A stretch of DNA of 32,424 bases from NCBI GenBank assembly GCA_900290375.1, contig OMOF01000124.1, forward strand, positions 4,780-37,203, read 5' to 3'. The notes beneath the pieces are model-generated. The model made no database searches, was not told where the DNA came from, and saw only the letters and a list, made by a program, of their open reading frames with translations. Positions 7,395-15,649 of this stretch are shown here, piece by piece. A program made the position numbers and the translations under genes. Source of the DNA: Candidatus Desulfosporosinus infrequens. GTDB lineage: Bacteria; Bacillota; Desulfitobacteriia; Desulfitobacteriales; Desulfitobacteriaceae. The first letter of the stretch is position 1. The number at the start of each line of letters is the position of its first letter.

Positions 7395-7951
7395 TAATAT
7401 TCAATCCCCCTACGACTGTTAACCCCTTTAGCAAAAGGATGTTTGAGCAAGTTTAAGTCCCACCAATTGTCCACCAAAGGCTCTAAGGTATCGGGCATTC
7501 CACGACCCGTTAGAATCCAGTGCAGGGAAGAACTTCTTAACAGAAGTTCTTTCAAAGGGTCTAGGCCAAGAAATCCACGGTTCAGAGCGTGACTCACTTC
7601 ATCCAAAATAATAACTTGATAAGTGTTGGCCTCGACCTCGCCCAATACGAAGTCAAAGGCCTGTTGCGCCAACTCTAGAGCGATCTCGGGATCGCGGTTT
7701 TGCCGAAAACATTCCCCACACCCGGTACAGTGTTTCATACCGGTACGAATCATTCCTGACCAACGACAGCCCAATCCAAATTGGAGGATAGGAATCCCTA
7801 AACGGCTTAGACCGATTAGTTCTCCACTGTAAGTACTCCCTTTGAGGAATTGTACCATTAGAACCCGTTGCCCTTTAGAATGAGCGAGCACAGCTTCGCC
7901 GATCGCTGACGTCGTCTTCCCTTTGCCCTGACCGGTATAAACGGTTATCAT
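7394..7951 (-). CDS. cobO: CobO/BtuR corrinoid adenosyltransferase
   Basis: 185 residues. It transfers the adenosyl group of ATP to cob(I)yrinic acid diamide or other cob(I)alamin forms. The P-loop TGQGKGKTTSA is at residues 6-16, and IILDEVSHALNRGFL and WILTGRGMPDTLEPL follow the BtuR/CobO pattern. The ATG at 7949-7951 overlaps the cbiA stop (ATGA) and is preceded by GGGGA; this is preferred over an upstream start at 7984 inside cbiA. An unusual feature is a Cys cluster (CTGCGEC) in the middle of the protein that could bind metal; E. coli BtuR lacks it as far as I recall. The last codons overlap pduX. Confidence 0.92.
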   Translation of the reverse strand: MITVYTGQGKGKTTSAIGEAVLAHSKGQRVLMVQFLKGSTYSGELIGLSRLGIPILQFGLGCRWSGMIRTGMKHCTGCGECFRQNRDPEIALELAQQAFDFVLGEVEANTYQVIILDEVSHALNRGFLGLDPLKELLLRSSSLHWILTGRGMPDTLEPLVDNWWDLNLLKHPFAKGVNSRRGIEY

Positions 7952-9372
7952 AACTCGATTCCCCGAAAATGCGACTTGAACCAATGCTCGAGTAGCTCCT
8001 GGTGTCCCGAAAAATGCAGGTGTAGGTACGATGCGACGATATTATCCCGGGCATACCCCTCCATTCGATCGGCGTTATCTCCTCGGAACAATTCATAGGC
8101 TGCAGGAAACTCTTGAGTATAGGTCACACGTGAATAATGAAATTCATGCCCTTGAACCGTTGTCCCACGAGGACCTAAAAAATTATCCTCACAAAAAACT
8201 CCTCGCCGATAGCCTATGCCCTGTAAACGTTTGGTCATTTCTGCCTTCATGGGAATGAGACCTGCCAAGGTAACTTCTCTGCCTTCAAAATCCGTGATGG
8301 AGCGTCCAAGGTACATGTACCCTCCACATTCAGCATAGATCGGCTTGCCACTCGCCGCATAGGTGCGCAAAGAGTCTAGAAAGTTATGGTTTTCGCTTAA
8401 GCGATTAAGATGAAGCTCTGGAAACCCTCCACCTAAGAAAATACCGTCAAGATCCTTGGGTAGTGCAGAGTCATGCAGAGGACTAAACGGTACAATTATA
8501 AAATTCAAGCGTTCTGCTAAGTCTAAAGCATCTTGGTAATAGAAAAGAAAGGCTTCATCCAAAGCTAAACCTAAACAAAACTTTTCATGAGCCGGTAGCC
8601 TAACTGCACTAGAGACAGGATTCGTGCCTGAACTCGGAGCAGAACGCTCGCTTGTTTTCTTCGCTAAAAAAGTAGCTTCATCAAGATCCGGTGCGCTCAG
8701 CATAATGCTTTCAACTTGCTCCAAATCGACGTGTTTGGTTATTAACTCTGAAAGCGTATCGATAAAGCCTTCTAATAGTCCACGCTCCCCCACCGGGACC
8801 AAGCCTAAATGCCGTTCTGGAAGATGTAGTGCCCCTTCTTTCGGGAGAACTCCGAGAACTGGAATCTGGAGATCGCTGAGGGCTTCTCTCAGTATTTTTT
8901 CTTGAGCTAAAGATTTTACCCGGTTAAGTATTACCCCTTGCAGGTTTACTTCGGGGTCAAAGGTATTGAAACCGTGCACTAAAGCCGCCACGCTGCGGGA
9001 CATCGAGGAGGCATCGACAATGAGGACAATGGGAGCTTGAAGAAGTTTAGCCACATCAGCCGTACTTCCGAACCCCGCTGTTCCGCTCATGCCATCAAAC
9101 AGGCCCATTACTCCTTCAATCACCGCCCAACGTTCCCTAGAACTTTGAGCAAAGACGGAAGGGAGATGCTCACCCAACAACCAGCGGTCAAGATTGCGAG
9201 AAGCTACCCCCGTAGCTGCTGCATGATAACTAGGATCTATGTAATCCGGACCGACCTTGTACCCCTGAATTGGCCGCTCACGTTTTTTCAAAGCCGCCAT
9301 CAAACCAGTAGCAAGGGTTGTTTTACCCACACCGCTATGCGTTCCCGCTACGACAATCCGAGGAATTTTCAT
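7948..9372 (-). CDS. cbiA: CbiA, cobyrinate a,c-diamide synthase
   Basis: 474 residues from the chosen ATG. It amidates the a and c side chains of cob(II)yrinate with ATP and glutamine. The N-terminal P-loop GTHSGVGKTT (about residues 10-19) and the C-terminal class I glutamine amidotransferase domain with Cys in YAECGGYMYLG and a His in HYSRV/HFSGH are as in CbiA. The ATG at 9370-9372 matches the family N-terminus (MKIPRIVVAGTHSG). A GTG at 9391-9393 is an alternative, but only AAGGG lies next to it. The ATG has no adjacent ribosome site; a perfect AGGAGG at 9445-9450 is separated from it by a foldable 64-nt segment, described separately. It overlaps cobO by 4 nt. Confidence 0.92.
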   Translation of the reverse strand: MKIPRIVVAGTHSGVGKTTLATGLMAALKKRERPIQGYKVGPDYIDPSYHAAATGVASRNLDRWLLGEHLPSVFAQSSRERWAVIEGVMGLFDGMSGTAGFGSTADVAKLLQAPIVLIVDASSMSRSVAALVHGFNTFDPEVNLQGVILNRVKSLAQEKILREALSDLQIPVLGVLPKEGALHLPERHLGLVPVGERGLLEGFIDTLSELITKHVDLEQVESIMLSAPDLDEATFLAKKTSERSAPSSGTNPVSSAVRLPAHEKFCLGLALDEAFLFYYQDALDLAERLNFIIVPFSPLHDSALPKDLDGIFLGGGFPELHLNRLSENHNFLDSLRTYAASGKPIYAECGGYMYLGRSITDFEGREVTLAGLIPMKAEMTKRLQGIGYRRGVFCEDNFLGPRGTTVQGHEFHYSRVTYTQEFPAAYELFRGDNADRMEGYARDNIVASYLHLHFSGHQELLEHWFKSHFRGIEL

Positions 9373-9454
9373 AATGGCTTGGCAGGAAACCACTATCCCT
9401 TTTGGGTAGTGGAGGAATGCCTAAGGCATACCCTAACCTGCCACCCTCCTCTCA
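9373..9454 (-). promoter_or_regulatory. Structured leader of cbiA: AGGAGG, foldable 64-nt segment, ATG
   Basis: On the minus strand TGAGAGGAGGG (9454-9444) is followed by a segment that can fold as a junction of two hairpins. The outer stem is TGGCAGG (9443-9437) with CCTGCCA (9386-9380). Inside are GG/CC plus ATGCC/GGCAT (9414-9432, 3-nt loop) and CCACTA-CCC with GGG-(A)-TAGTGG (9412-9390, AAAA loop, one bulge). Seven nt (AGCCATT) then lead to the ATG at 9372. With the segment folded, the ribosome site is 8 nt from the ATG. The pairing is seen directly; its use in translation is inference. Confidence 0.55.
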
Positions 9455-9532
9455 GTTAATAGACTTTTTCTTCTCTCAATTAATTTTGAAAGATTTGCAA
9501 CTGATGCTACCTTTGTTTACCTTAGTTCCGTA

Positions 9533-9560
9533 GTTCATTCTTCAAAATCGAAGAACGAAC
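9533..9560. repeat. Hairpin in the cbiB-cbiA gap
   Basis: GTTCATTCTTC and GAAGAACGAAC pair over 11 positions, with one mismatch on DNA that is a G-U wobble in the plus-strand RNA and A-C in the minus-strand RNA, around a 6-nt loop. No T-run follows on the minus strand, so it is not an ordinary terminator. It could stabilise or mark an mRNA end within the otherwise gapless operon. The 212-nt cbiB-cbiA gap contains no gene. Confidence 0.4.
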
Positions 9561-9584
9561 ATTGAGTATGCACGAACCACGAAT

Positions 9585-10541
9585 TCACCTTATGTAAGCT
9601 AGCAAAAGAGCAGGTAAAAGGGATAACCAAGTCGCCGTTCGAACCAGAATTCGGCAATGAACTATATCGGTGGCGTTCACGGGATGAAGGGCATCTCCCA
9701 TTTCCGCCCGATGATGAGGTTGGCCATGATAGATATTAATCCCACCAAGACGAATGCCCAGTAAGCCAGCCACAACACTTTCCGGGTTTCCACCGTTTGG
9801 ACTTGGATGACCTGCGGCGTCTCGTTTCCACATCCGATAGGCATGGCATACTGGCATTCGCCTTAACCAGCCTGCTAGAAGTAAGATGGGGACCGATAAC
9901 CGGGCTGGCACGTAATTAGCCCAATCATCCGTTCGGGCAGAGAACCAACCAAACTCCTCATACCGTTCATTCCGATAACCAACCATCGAATCCAGGGTGC
10001 TAATTGCTTTGAAGGCCATTGCTAAAGGAGCCCCGCCAAGAGCCGCATAAAAAAGCGGTGACAAAATCCCATCAACGAAGTTTTCAGCGAGCGTTTCGAC
10101 TGTACCTCGTACAACCTCCCCAACGGACAGATTCTCCGTGTCACGGCTAACCAACCATGATAGTCGTTGCCGAGCCTCGCCCAGGTCATCGAGTTTTAGA
10201 GGATCCATAACACTTTGCCCCGCATCTAAAAGAGATTTGCCCGACAAAGTTGTGAAAATTAAATACGCACTGACTCCTAGGCCGATTAAGGGATGAATTG
10301 TCTTCGCTCCCCAAATCACAGCCCAAGTAAGCAGATAACTTCCGCCAACCACTAGGATGGTTAGAAGGGCCCCGCGTTGGCGACGTGCCTCGGGAGACCC
10401 CTGATTTAGATGGCGCTCCAAAAAGGCAATAACGTTTCCGATTCCCACGACTGGGTGGGGCCAATTGCGGGGGTCTCCTATAATTTGGTCGAGAAAAAAC
10501 CCGATCAGAACAGCGACCGTGAGGAAACTAATGGACGGCAT
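9585..10541 (-). CDS. cbiB: CbiB, adenosylcobinamide-phosphate synthase (membrane protein)
   Basis: 318 residues with several hydrophobic segments. It joins adenosylcobyric acid to (R)-1-amino-2-propanol O-phosphate made by PduX and CobD. The N-terminal LDQIIGDPRNWPHPVVGIG and the central ETLAENFVDGILSPLFYAALGG and KAISTLDSMVGYRNERYEEFGW are CbiB signatures. The ATG at 10539-10541 lies inside the end of cbiP (14-nt overlap), which implies coupled translation. It is followed by a 212-nt gap before cbiA, the largest interruption in the run. Confidence 0.92.
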   Translation of the reverse strand: MPSISFLTVAVLIGFFLDQIIGDPRNWPHPVVGIGNVIAFLERHLNQGSPEARRQRGALLTILVVGGSYLLTWAVIWGAKTIHPLIGLGVSAYLIFTTLSGKSLLDAGQSVMDPLKLDDLGEARQRLSWLVSRDTENLSVGEVVRGTVETLAENFVDGILSPLFYAALGGAPLAMAFKAISTLDSMVGYRNERYEEFGWFSARTDDWANYVPARLSVPILLLAGWLRRMPVCHAYRMWKRDAAGHPSPNGGNPESVVAGLLGIRLGGINIYHGQPHHRAEMGDALHPVNATDIVHCRILVRTATWLSLLPALLLAYIR

Positions 10542-12075
10542 GGTCTAAGCCCATAATTGCCCGCACTCGTTCGAGATCGACACTTTGACGCACCAAATCT
10601 GCCAACTCATTAAAGGCCGACTCACGAAGGGCTGCCTGAGAAAGTGACGCTCCTACGGGTCTGAGCCGATCTCTGCGTTGCCACAGCCAGACCAAAAGCG
10701 CTGTTCGCAAACTGTCATTATCAAAAATCCCATGTAAGTAGGTTCCATAAGCGTTTCCGGCTTGTAGACCATCAGCATAGGACACTCCGTTCGAGGTCAA
10801 ATTAAAAAGTGGTGCCTGTCCTTCATCCATAGTGGATCGCCCCATGTGAATCTCATAGCCAACGACCGTTTCTCCCGTGCAAGCTTTAAAAAAGTCTTGA
10901 TTGGCAAGAATCGTCCCCGTACTCTGGACGGTATGTTTCTGCGGATAAAATTCTGTCACCATCGGCAGAATCCCGAGCCCTAAAACCTCTTCCAATTCGG
11001 ACTCCGTATGCAGCGGATCCATCACAGAACGTCCCATCATTTGGTACCCACCACAGATACCAATCAGCGGAACATTATCCTCAGTGAACTTAGAAATCTG
11101 CTGTCCTAAACCGCTCTGGTGAAGGAAATGCAAATCGGCTAGGGTATTTTTACTACCTGGAAGAATAATAAGGTCTGGTTTGCCCAAATTCCCGACTTCT
11201 GTGACATAGCGCACTGAGACATCAGGTTCATCTTGCAGGGCATCAAAGTCGGTGAAATTAGAAATATATGGAAAACGAATCACTACAACGTCTAATTGTT
11301 CGGAGAGAGCCACCGAAGGTTGTTCGAAAGACTCATTTAAGGCAACGGAATCTTCATCCGGAATCCGAATTTTAAAATATGGGACAACCCCTACCACTGG
11401 GATTCCTGTTCTCTGTTCAATAAAATCTAGCGCAGGTTGAAGCAGCGCTAGCTCCCCACGGAACTTATTAAAGATAATGCCTTTAATCATTGCTCGTTCA
11501 TTGGGTTCTACTAATTCCAAGGTCCCCACCACCGAAGCCAAGGCGCCACCGCGGTCAATATCTGCCACAAGCAAAACCGGAGAATTGGCCTCCAGAGCTA
11601 CGCGCATATTAACAATATCATTCGATTTAAGATTAACTTCTGCGGGACTCCCAGCCCCTTCAATAACCACGATCTCGTATTCGTCAAGAAGCGAGTGAAG
11701 GGCATCTTGAACAAACGGCCAAGTCATGCGTTGATATTCTCCGTGGTAACGCAGGGCTGTCACGTTCCCCTGCGACTGACCCATAATGACAACTTGGGAC
11801 CCGCTTGGCCCACTGGGTTTCAGTAAAATCGGGTTCATTCGGACATCCGGTTCCACCCCTGCAGCTTGGGCCTGAACCACCTGTGCACGGCCCATCTCTC
11901 CGCCAGCTGCTGTCACAAAGGAGTTAAGGGCCATATTCTGCGCCTTAAACGGACTAACCCTATACCCTTCCTGATAAAAGATCCGGCAAAAGGCAGCCGC
12001 CAGAACGCTTTTCCCAACGCTTGAAGAGGTCCCCTGGATCATGAGTCTTGCTGATAATTTTTTTTCAGAAGACAA
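10528..12075 (-). CDS. cbiP: CbiP, cobyric acid synthase
   Basis: About 515 residues. It amidates the b, d, e and g side chains of adenosylcobyrinic acid a,c-diamide, using glutamine and ATP. The N-terminus carries MIQGTSSSVGKSVLAAAFCRIF (P-loop), then KAQNMALNSFVTAAGGEMGRAQVVQA. The C-terminal amidotransferase domain shows LIGICGGYQMMG, YEIHMGRS and GTYLHGIFDN. The TTG at 12073-12075 is preferred because AAAGAGGG lies 8 nt upstream; a GTG at 12084 overlaps that site. An ATG at 12042 is also possible. It follows cbiC by 32 nt, the second-largest gap inside the operon. Confidence 0.92.
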   Translation of the reverse strand: MSSEKKLSARLMIQGTSSSVGKSVLAAAFCRIFYQEGYRVSPFKAQNMALNSFVTAAGGEMGRAQVVQAQAAGVEPDVRMNPILLKPSGPSGSQVVIMGQSQGNVTALRYHGEYQRMTWPFVQDALHSLLDEYEIVVIEGAGSPAEVNLKSNDIVNMRVALEANSPVLLVADIDRGGALASVVGTLELVEPNERAMIKGIIFNKFRGELALLQPALDFIEQRTGIPVVGVVPYFKIRIPDEDSVALNESFEQPSVALSEQLDVVVIRFPYISNFTDFDALQDEPDVSVRYVTEVGNLGKPDLIILPGSKNTLADLHFLHQSGLGQQISKFTEDNVPLIGICGGYQMMGRSVMDPLHTESELEEVLGLGILPMVTEFYPQKHTVQSTGTILANQDFFKACTGETVVGYEIHMGRSTMDEGQAPLFNLTSNGVSYADGLQAGNAYGTYLHGIFDNDSLRTALLVWLWQRRDRLRPVGASLSQAALRESAFNELADLVRQSVDLERVRAIMGLDHAVH

Positions 12076-12107
12076 GTATATCACCCTCTTTATCGTAGTT
12101 CGATACC

Positions 12108-12740
12108 TTACAGTTGCTTTAAAACTGTATAAATTAACGCGTTAACAACTGTTGCAGCCAGTGGGCTTCCTCCCCGCGTCCCTAAAACCGTAATCGACGG
12201 GATTTCTTGGCGTTCCCAAAGAATATCCTTGGACTCTTTCGCCCCAACAAAACCAACGGGTATGCCGATGATTAAGGCTGGACGAGTTTCTGGATTCTCG
12301 GCCAAACGTAAGACTTCGAGCAGAGCAGTTGGCGCATTACCGATGGCAATAACTGAGCCGCGCAGACTCTCTGGATGCATTCGAAAAGCTGTCATTGAGC
12401 GTGTGATTCCCCAGGCCTTGGCCTGTTCCGCAACCCCAGGGGCGTTGAGATAGCTTACCACAGTTCCACCTAGAGATTGAAGTTTTTCTTTGGAGATGCC
12501 TGCACGGACCATTTCAACATCGGTAATGACGTTTGCGCCCTCTTTCAAAGCCTTGAGGCCGCAAGCAATCGCTTGCGGATGAATCGCAATGACCTGTTCC
12601 AAAGAAGGATCTCCGCTCGTATGAATTAAACGTTCCACAACCGGGTATTCATCCTCTGACCAAGGACGTGTTAGTCCGGTTCGTATGATGCGCATACTCT
12701 CCGTCTCGATTTGACCTGGGTCCAAGATAAACGATGTCAT
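12108..12740 (-). CDS. cbiC: CbiC, cobalt-precorrin-8 methylmutase
   Basis: 210 residues. It moves the C11 methyl group to C12 to give cobyrinic acid. LIHTSGDPSLEQVIAIHPQ, ITDVEMVRAGI, VIAIGNAPTALLEVLRL and IIGIPVGFVGAKESK are characteristic of precorrin-8 methylmutases. The ATG at 12738-12740 overlaps the cbiX stop (ATGA), with AGGAGG 10 nt upstream inside cbiX. A longer start at 12770 would lie entirely within cbiX and is less likely. Confidence 0.93.
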   Translation of the reverse strand: MTSFILDPGQIETESMRIIRTGLTRPWSEDEYPVVERLIHTSGDPSLEQVIAIHPQAIACGLKALKEGANVITDVEMVRAGISKEKLQSLGGTVVSYLNAPGVAEQAKAWGITRSMTAFRMHPESLRGSVIAIGNAPTALLEVLRLAENPETRPALIIGIPVGFVGAKESKDILWERQEIPSITVLGTRGGSPLAATVVNALIYTVLKQL

Positions 12741-13105
12741 GCGCCCATGGCCTCCTTGATACGAACCCAAGCCAGATTGGCGATGCCGTCATCCGCTCCC
12801 AGTTCTTTGGTAAATATGATTTCTACGTTCGGATGTTGTTCTCTAATTTCACGCAATTCCTCATGGATATCCACGGACACGTGGACTCCTCGAAATAGAA
12901 AGAGGGGCATTATAACAAGCTTTAAGGCTCCCTCTTTAATTTTAGCCTCTACTACTTCAGGAAGGCTGGGATGATCATGCGCCATATAGGCGGGCGTTAC
13001 TGTTTGACCCATTAACAGACTCACTTTTTGAGCAACAACTAAAAGTCCTTCGTTTGCTTCGGCACGGCGACTACCGTGTCCTAAGAGTATGATCTCGGAT
13101 TCCAT
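12737..13105 (-). CDS. cbiX: Short-form CbiX (CbiXS), sirohydrochlorin cobaltochelatase
   Basis: 122 residues, about half a usual class II chelatase. It inserts cobalt into sirohydrochlorin, the entry step of the anaerobic pathway. The metal-binding histidines are seen as H10 (LGHGSRR) and H75 (FRGVHVSVDIHEEL), fitting the archaeal short CbiX that works as a homodimer. The presence of a cobaltochelatase and CbiG/CbiD confirms the early-cobalt route. The ATG follows a strong GGAGGAG and lies 25 nt inside cbiJ. No CbiK or CobN-type chelatase is in the window. Confidence 0.9.
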   Translation of the reverse strand: MESEIILLGHGSRRAEANEGLLVVAQKVSLLMGQTVTPAYMAHDHPSLPEVVEAKIKEGALKLVIMPLFLFRGVHVSVDIHEELREIREQHPNVEIIFTKELGADDGIANLAWVRIKEAMGA

Positions 13106-13863
13106 AAAATCTCCTCCAACTGTTTAATAAATTGTGAAATAGAACTGCCTTGGGCCTCCGATGCTGGACGCATGAGAAGAATTAAAGGGATATCTAAACC
13201 GAGGCAAGCTTGTACCTTTTCGAGGGTTCCTCCCACTTTGCCACTTTCTTTAGCAATTACGACCTCAATCCTTAATTGTTTGAACATCGCTTCATCCCAC
13301 TCCTGGGAAAAAGGGCCTTGAGCAGCGATAATTTGATTAGGTTTAAACCCTAAGGCTTCACAGCGCGTCAAAACCTCAGCTGTCGGCAGAACGCGAATAT
13401 AAAGCGTTTTGTCTTTCAAAGCGGGTAGAGATACCCATTCAGGCAACGCATTGCTGCCTGTCGTCAGCAGTAGACGCTGCCCACCTAACTCAGCGGCAAT
13501 TTGAGCAGCGGCTGGAATGTCCTCCGCCCAATGAATGAGGGGATGATCCTCCAGTTCCAGTGGAGCACGCTGCCAACGAAGGTAGGGAAGGGATAGTTTT
13601 TCGCAAACAGTTTGGGCCATTGACTTCACCTGTACCGCATAGGGATGGGTAGCATCCACAAGGGCCGCGAAGGCACCTCCTTCTAAAAGGTCTGCCAGAC
13701 TCTGGGCATCCATTGCTCCTGAGCGAGTTTGAAGCCCCTGTTCTAGGGCCAAATCCGCACCATAGGTGGTCAGAGTGGAAACTAAAATATCGTGGCCACG
13801 TTGTTTGAGTGCCTCCGCTAGTTCACGCCCATCCTCTGTTCCAGCCAAGACCAATAACCTCAC
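13081..13863 (-). CDS. cbiJ: CbiJ, cobalt-precorrin-6A reductase
   Basis: 260 residues. It reduces cobalt-precorrin-6A to 6B with NAD(P)H. The N-terminal MRLLVLAGTEDGRELAEAL, DATHPYAVQVKSMAQ, YLRWQRAP and LLTTGSNALPEW match the CobK/CbiJ family. The GTG at 13861-13863 overlaps the cbiH stop (GTGA) and is preceded by GAGGG. Its end overlaps cbiX by 25 nt. Confidence 0.9.
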   Translation of the reverse strand: MRLLVLAGTEDGRELAEALKQRGHDILVSTLTTYGADLALEQGLQTRSGAMDAQSLADLLEGGAFAALVDATHPYAVQVKSMAQTVCEKLSLPYLRWQRAPLELEDHPLIHWAEDIPAAAQIAAELGGQRLLLTTGSNALPEWVSLPALKDKTLYIRVLPTAEVLTRCEALGFKPNQIIAAQGPFSQEWDEAMFKQLRIEVVIAKESGKVGGTLEKVQACLGLDIPLILLMRPASEAQGSSISQFIKQLEEILWNPRSYS

Positions 13864-14684
13864 AGCTTGTACCCTCGAGGGGTAACCATATAAGGGCCTA
13901 TCATACGGGTTTGAGAGTTCCCAATAATTACAGTGGTCAGCATGTCTATCGGGTGATTTGTAAAATCACCTAGTGTGGTCATGAGCACACTGGACTCCTC
14001 GCCCCGTAAGGCCTCACGGACAAGACCGACTGGAGTTTCAGGACGACGGTAACGAAGAATAATCTCGCGCACAGTCTCAATGTGTTGCGGACGTCCTTTA
14101 CTTTTGGGGTTATAAAGCGCAAAGATAAAATCCCCCTCAGCCGCTAAACGCACGCGTTTTTCAATGACTTCCCAAGGCGTCATGAGATCACTTAAGCTAA
14201 TCACAGCATAATCATGCATTAAAGGAGCACCCAACATGGAGGCGGCCGCATTGGCTGCCGTGATTCCAGGAACAATCTCGAGTGGAATGTCCAGAAATCC
14301 CTCTTGCTCCAGTAACTCAATAACAATACCGGCCATACCGTAAACCCCGGCATCCCCACTACTCACGACAGCTACCCTATGTCCCATGGCTGCTAAACGA
14401 ATCGCCTCTCGACAGCGGTCAATCTCTTGACGCATTCCGTTGACGACAATCTCTTGATTCGTTAAATACGGCCGAATGAGATCTATGTAGGTTTTATAAC
14501 CAACAACAAAGTCAACTTCCTCCCAAACTGTCTGAACCCGTTTGGTCATATGTTCAGGATCTCCGGGCCCGATGCCCACGACACAGAGTTTTCCACGCTG
14601 ATTGCTACGGTCACCCCCTGATACTTGGTCTTCGGGAGAACTAGTCGTCCCTTTTGAGTTCCCAGTAAGCTCGCTGCTTCGCAT
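13860..14684 (-). CDS. cbiH: CbiH, cobalt-precorrin-3B C17-methyltransferase
   Basis: 274 residues. It methylates C17 with S-adenosylmethionine and drives ring contraction. GKLCVVGIGPGDPEHMT begins the SAM methyltransferase domain, with SSGDAGVYGMAG and PGITAANAAASMLGAPLMHDYAVISLSDLMTPW (quoted in part from the family core) following. The only in-frame start is the ATG at 14682-14684, which gives an unusual ~31-residue hydrophilic extension before the domain and a 139-nt overlap with cbiG. The domain itself would begin at about 14590, so the extension may be the by-product of a shifted start. Confidence 0.9.
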   Translation of the reverse strand: MRSSELTGNSKGTTSSPEDQVSGGDRSNQRGKLCVVGIGPGDPEHMTKRVQTVWEEVDFVVGYKTYIDLIRPYLTNQEIVVNGMRQEIDRCREAIRLAAMGHRVAVVSSGDAGVYGMAGIVIELLEQEGFLDIPLEIVPGITAANAAASMLGAPLMHDYAVISLSDLMTPWEVIEKRVRLAAEGDFIFALYNPKSKGRPQHIETVREIILRYRRPETPVGLVREALRGEESSVLMTTLGDFTNHPIDMLTTVIIGNSQTRMIGPYMVTPRGYKL

Positions 14685-15649
14685 ACCCCGTCCACTCCTA
14701 TCTTTTCTGATACAAACGTCGATCGACTTAATTGTTCTTGTTCAATGATCGCTTGGAGTTCTTTTGCATGAAAGGTTTGAAACGGGACCCGCAGGTGTTT
14801 TGCCGCTTCAATCAGACCAACTTCGTCTGATTTAAGGTCAATACTATAAATCCCCGCTACTGCTTTAAGAGAGGCCCCGATCAGCTCAACCCCTGAAGTT
14901 ATCCCCGCTAAGACGGCTTCAGTGCTAATGCCCCGCCGGCATCCGACTCCGACACTTAAGACGGGGGGAACTAAATATACGCAATCCTCTTTTATATCTG
15001 CGTGAGGAAAAGCATCCAAAATGACATTTGCTTTTGCTTGCTCGGTTTCAGACAAGAAATGATAATGCTCATCGTTCACCCAAGCGCATTCAGATTTTAA
15101 TGGGTAACTTGTCCAGACGTTGAGAAAACCTTGTTCTAAAAGTAAACTATTGACAGTGGGCAAATGATCTAGAGGTTCGACTTTCCACCGATACCGGCGG
15201 GCGTATTCATCAGGAGCAATCAAACCTCGACCATCAGTGGCTGTCGTAATAACCGCTAAAGCTCCTATCTGATGGGCGAGATGATTGGCCCAGGCGTTGG
15301 CACCGCCTAAATGCCCGGAAAGCAAGGGAATAATGAACTTTCCTTCTTCATCTAAAACAAGGATCGCCGGATCGCGGTCTTTAATTTCGATCAGGGCAGC
15401 GATTTGGCGCACTACAATCCCTGTCGCCATGACAAAAACGAGAACAGAGTACTCCCGCCAAAGGCTCGGAACGATATCGCCCAAACGCCGAAAACTTTGC
15501 ACCTGATTTCTATTTTGGCTCAAGACTTCTTGTCTAAGGACTTTGTCATGAATAAAAAGTGCGCGAACTACTGTGTTCGGAAGCTCTTTGCTGATACGCC
15601 TGGCTGTGGCCAGGCCACGATCAGTCAAGGCCACAAGTGCAACTTTCAC
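14546..15649 (-). CDS. cbiG: CbiG, cobalt-precorrin-5A hydrolase
   Basis: 367 residues. It opens the delta-lactone of cobalt-precorrin-5A and releases acetaldehyde. FVMATGIVVRQIAALI, SGHLGGANAWANHLA and the C-terminal VGVGCRRGISTEAVLAGI are CbiG hallmarks. The GTG at 15647-15649 overlaps the cbiF stop (GTGA). The family core seems to end around GVTVAIS; the remaining ~20 residues are read out of frame from DNA that encodes the start of CbiH, giving the 139-nt overlap. Confidence 0.92.
   Translation of the reverse strand: MKVALVALTDRGLATARRISKELPNTVVRALFIHDKVLRQEVLSQNRNQVQSFRRLGDIVPSLWREYSVLVFVMATGIVVRQIAALIEIKDRDPAILVLDEEGKFIIPLLSGHLGGANAWANHLAHQIGALAVITTATDGRGLIAPDEYARRYRWKVEPLDHLPTVNSLLLEQGFLNVWTSYPLKSECAWVNDEHYHFLSETEQAKANVILDAFPHADIKEDCVYLVPPVLSVGVGCRRGISTEAVLAGITSGVELIGASLKAVAGIYSIDLKSDEVGLIEAAKHLRVPFQTFHAKELQAIIEQEQLSRSTFVSEKIGVDGVCEAASLLGTQKGRLVLPKTKYQGVTVAISVENSVSWASGPEILNI

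Noticed and set aside
9373..9393. GTG at 9391-9393 as the cbiA start
   Set aside because: The family N-terminus fits the ATG at 9372; the GTG lies inside a hairpin with only a weak, too-close AAGGG. Kept as an alternative.
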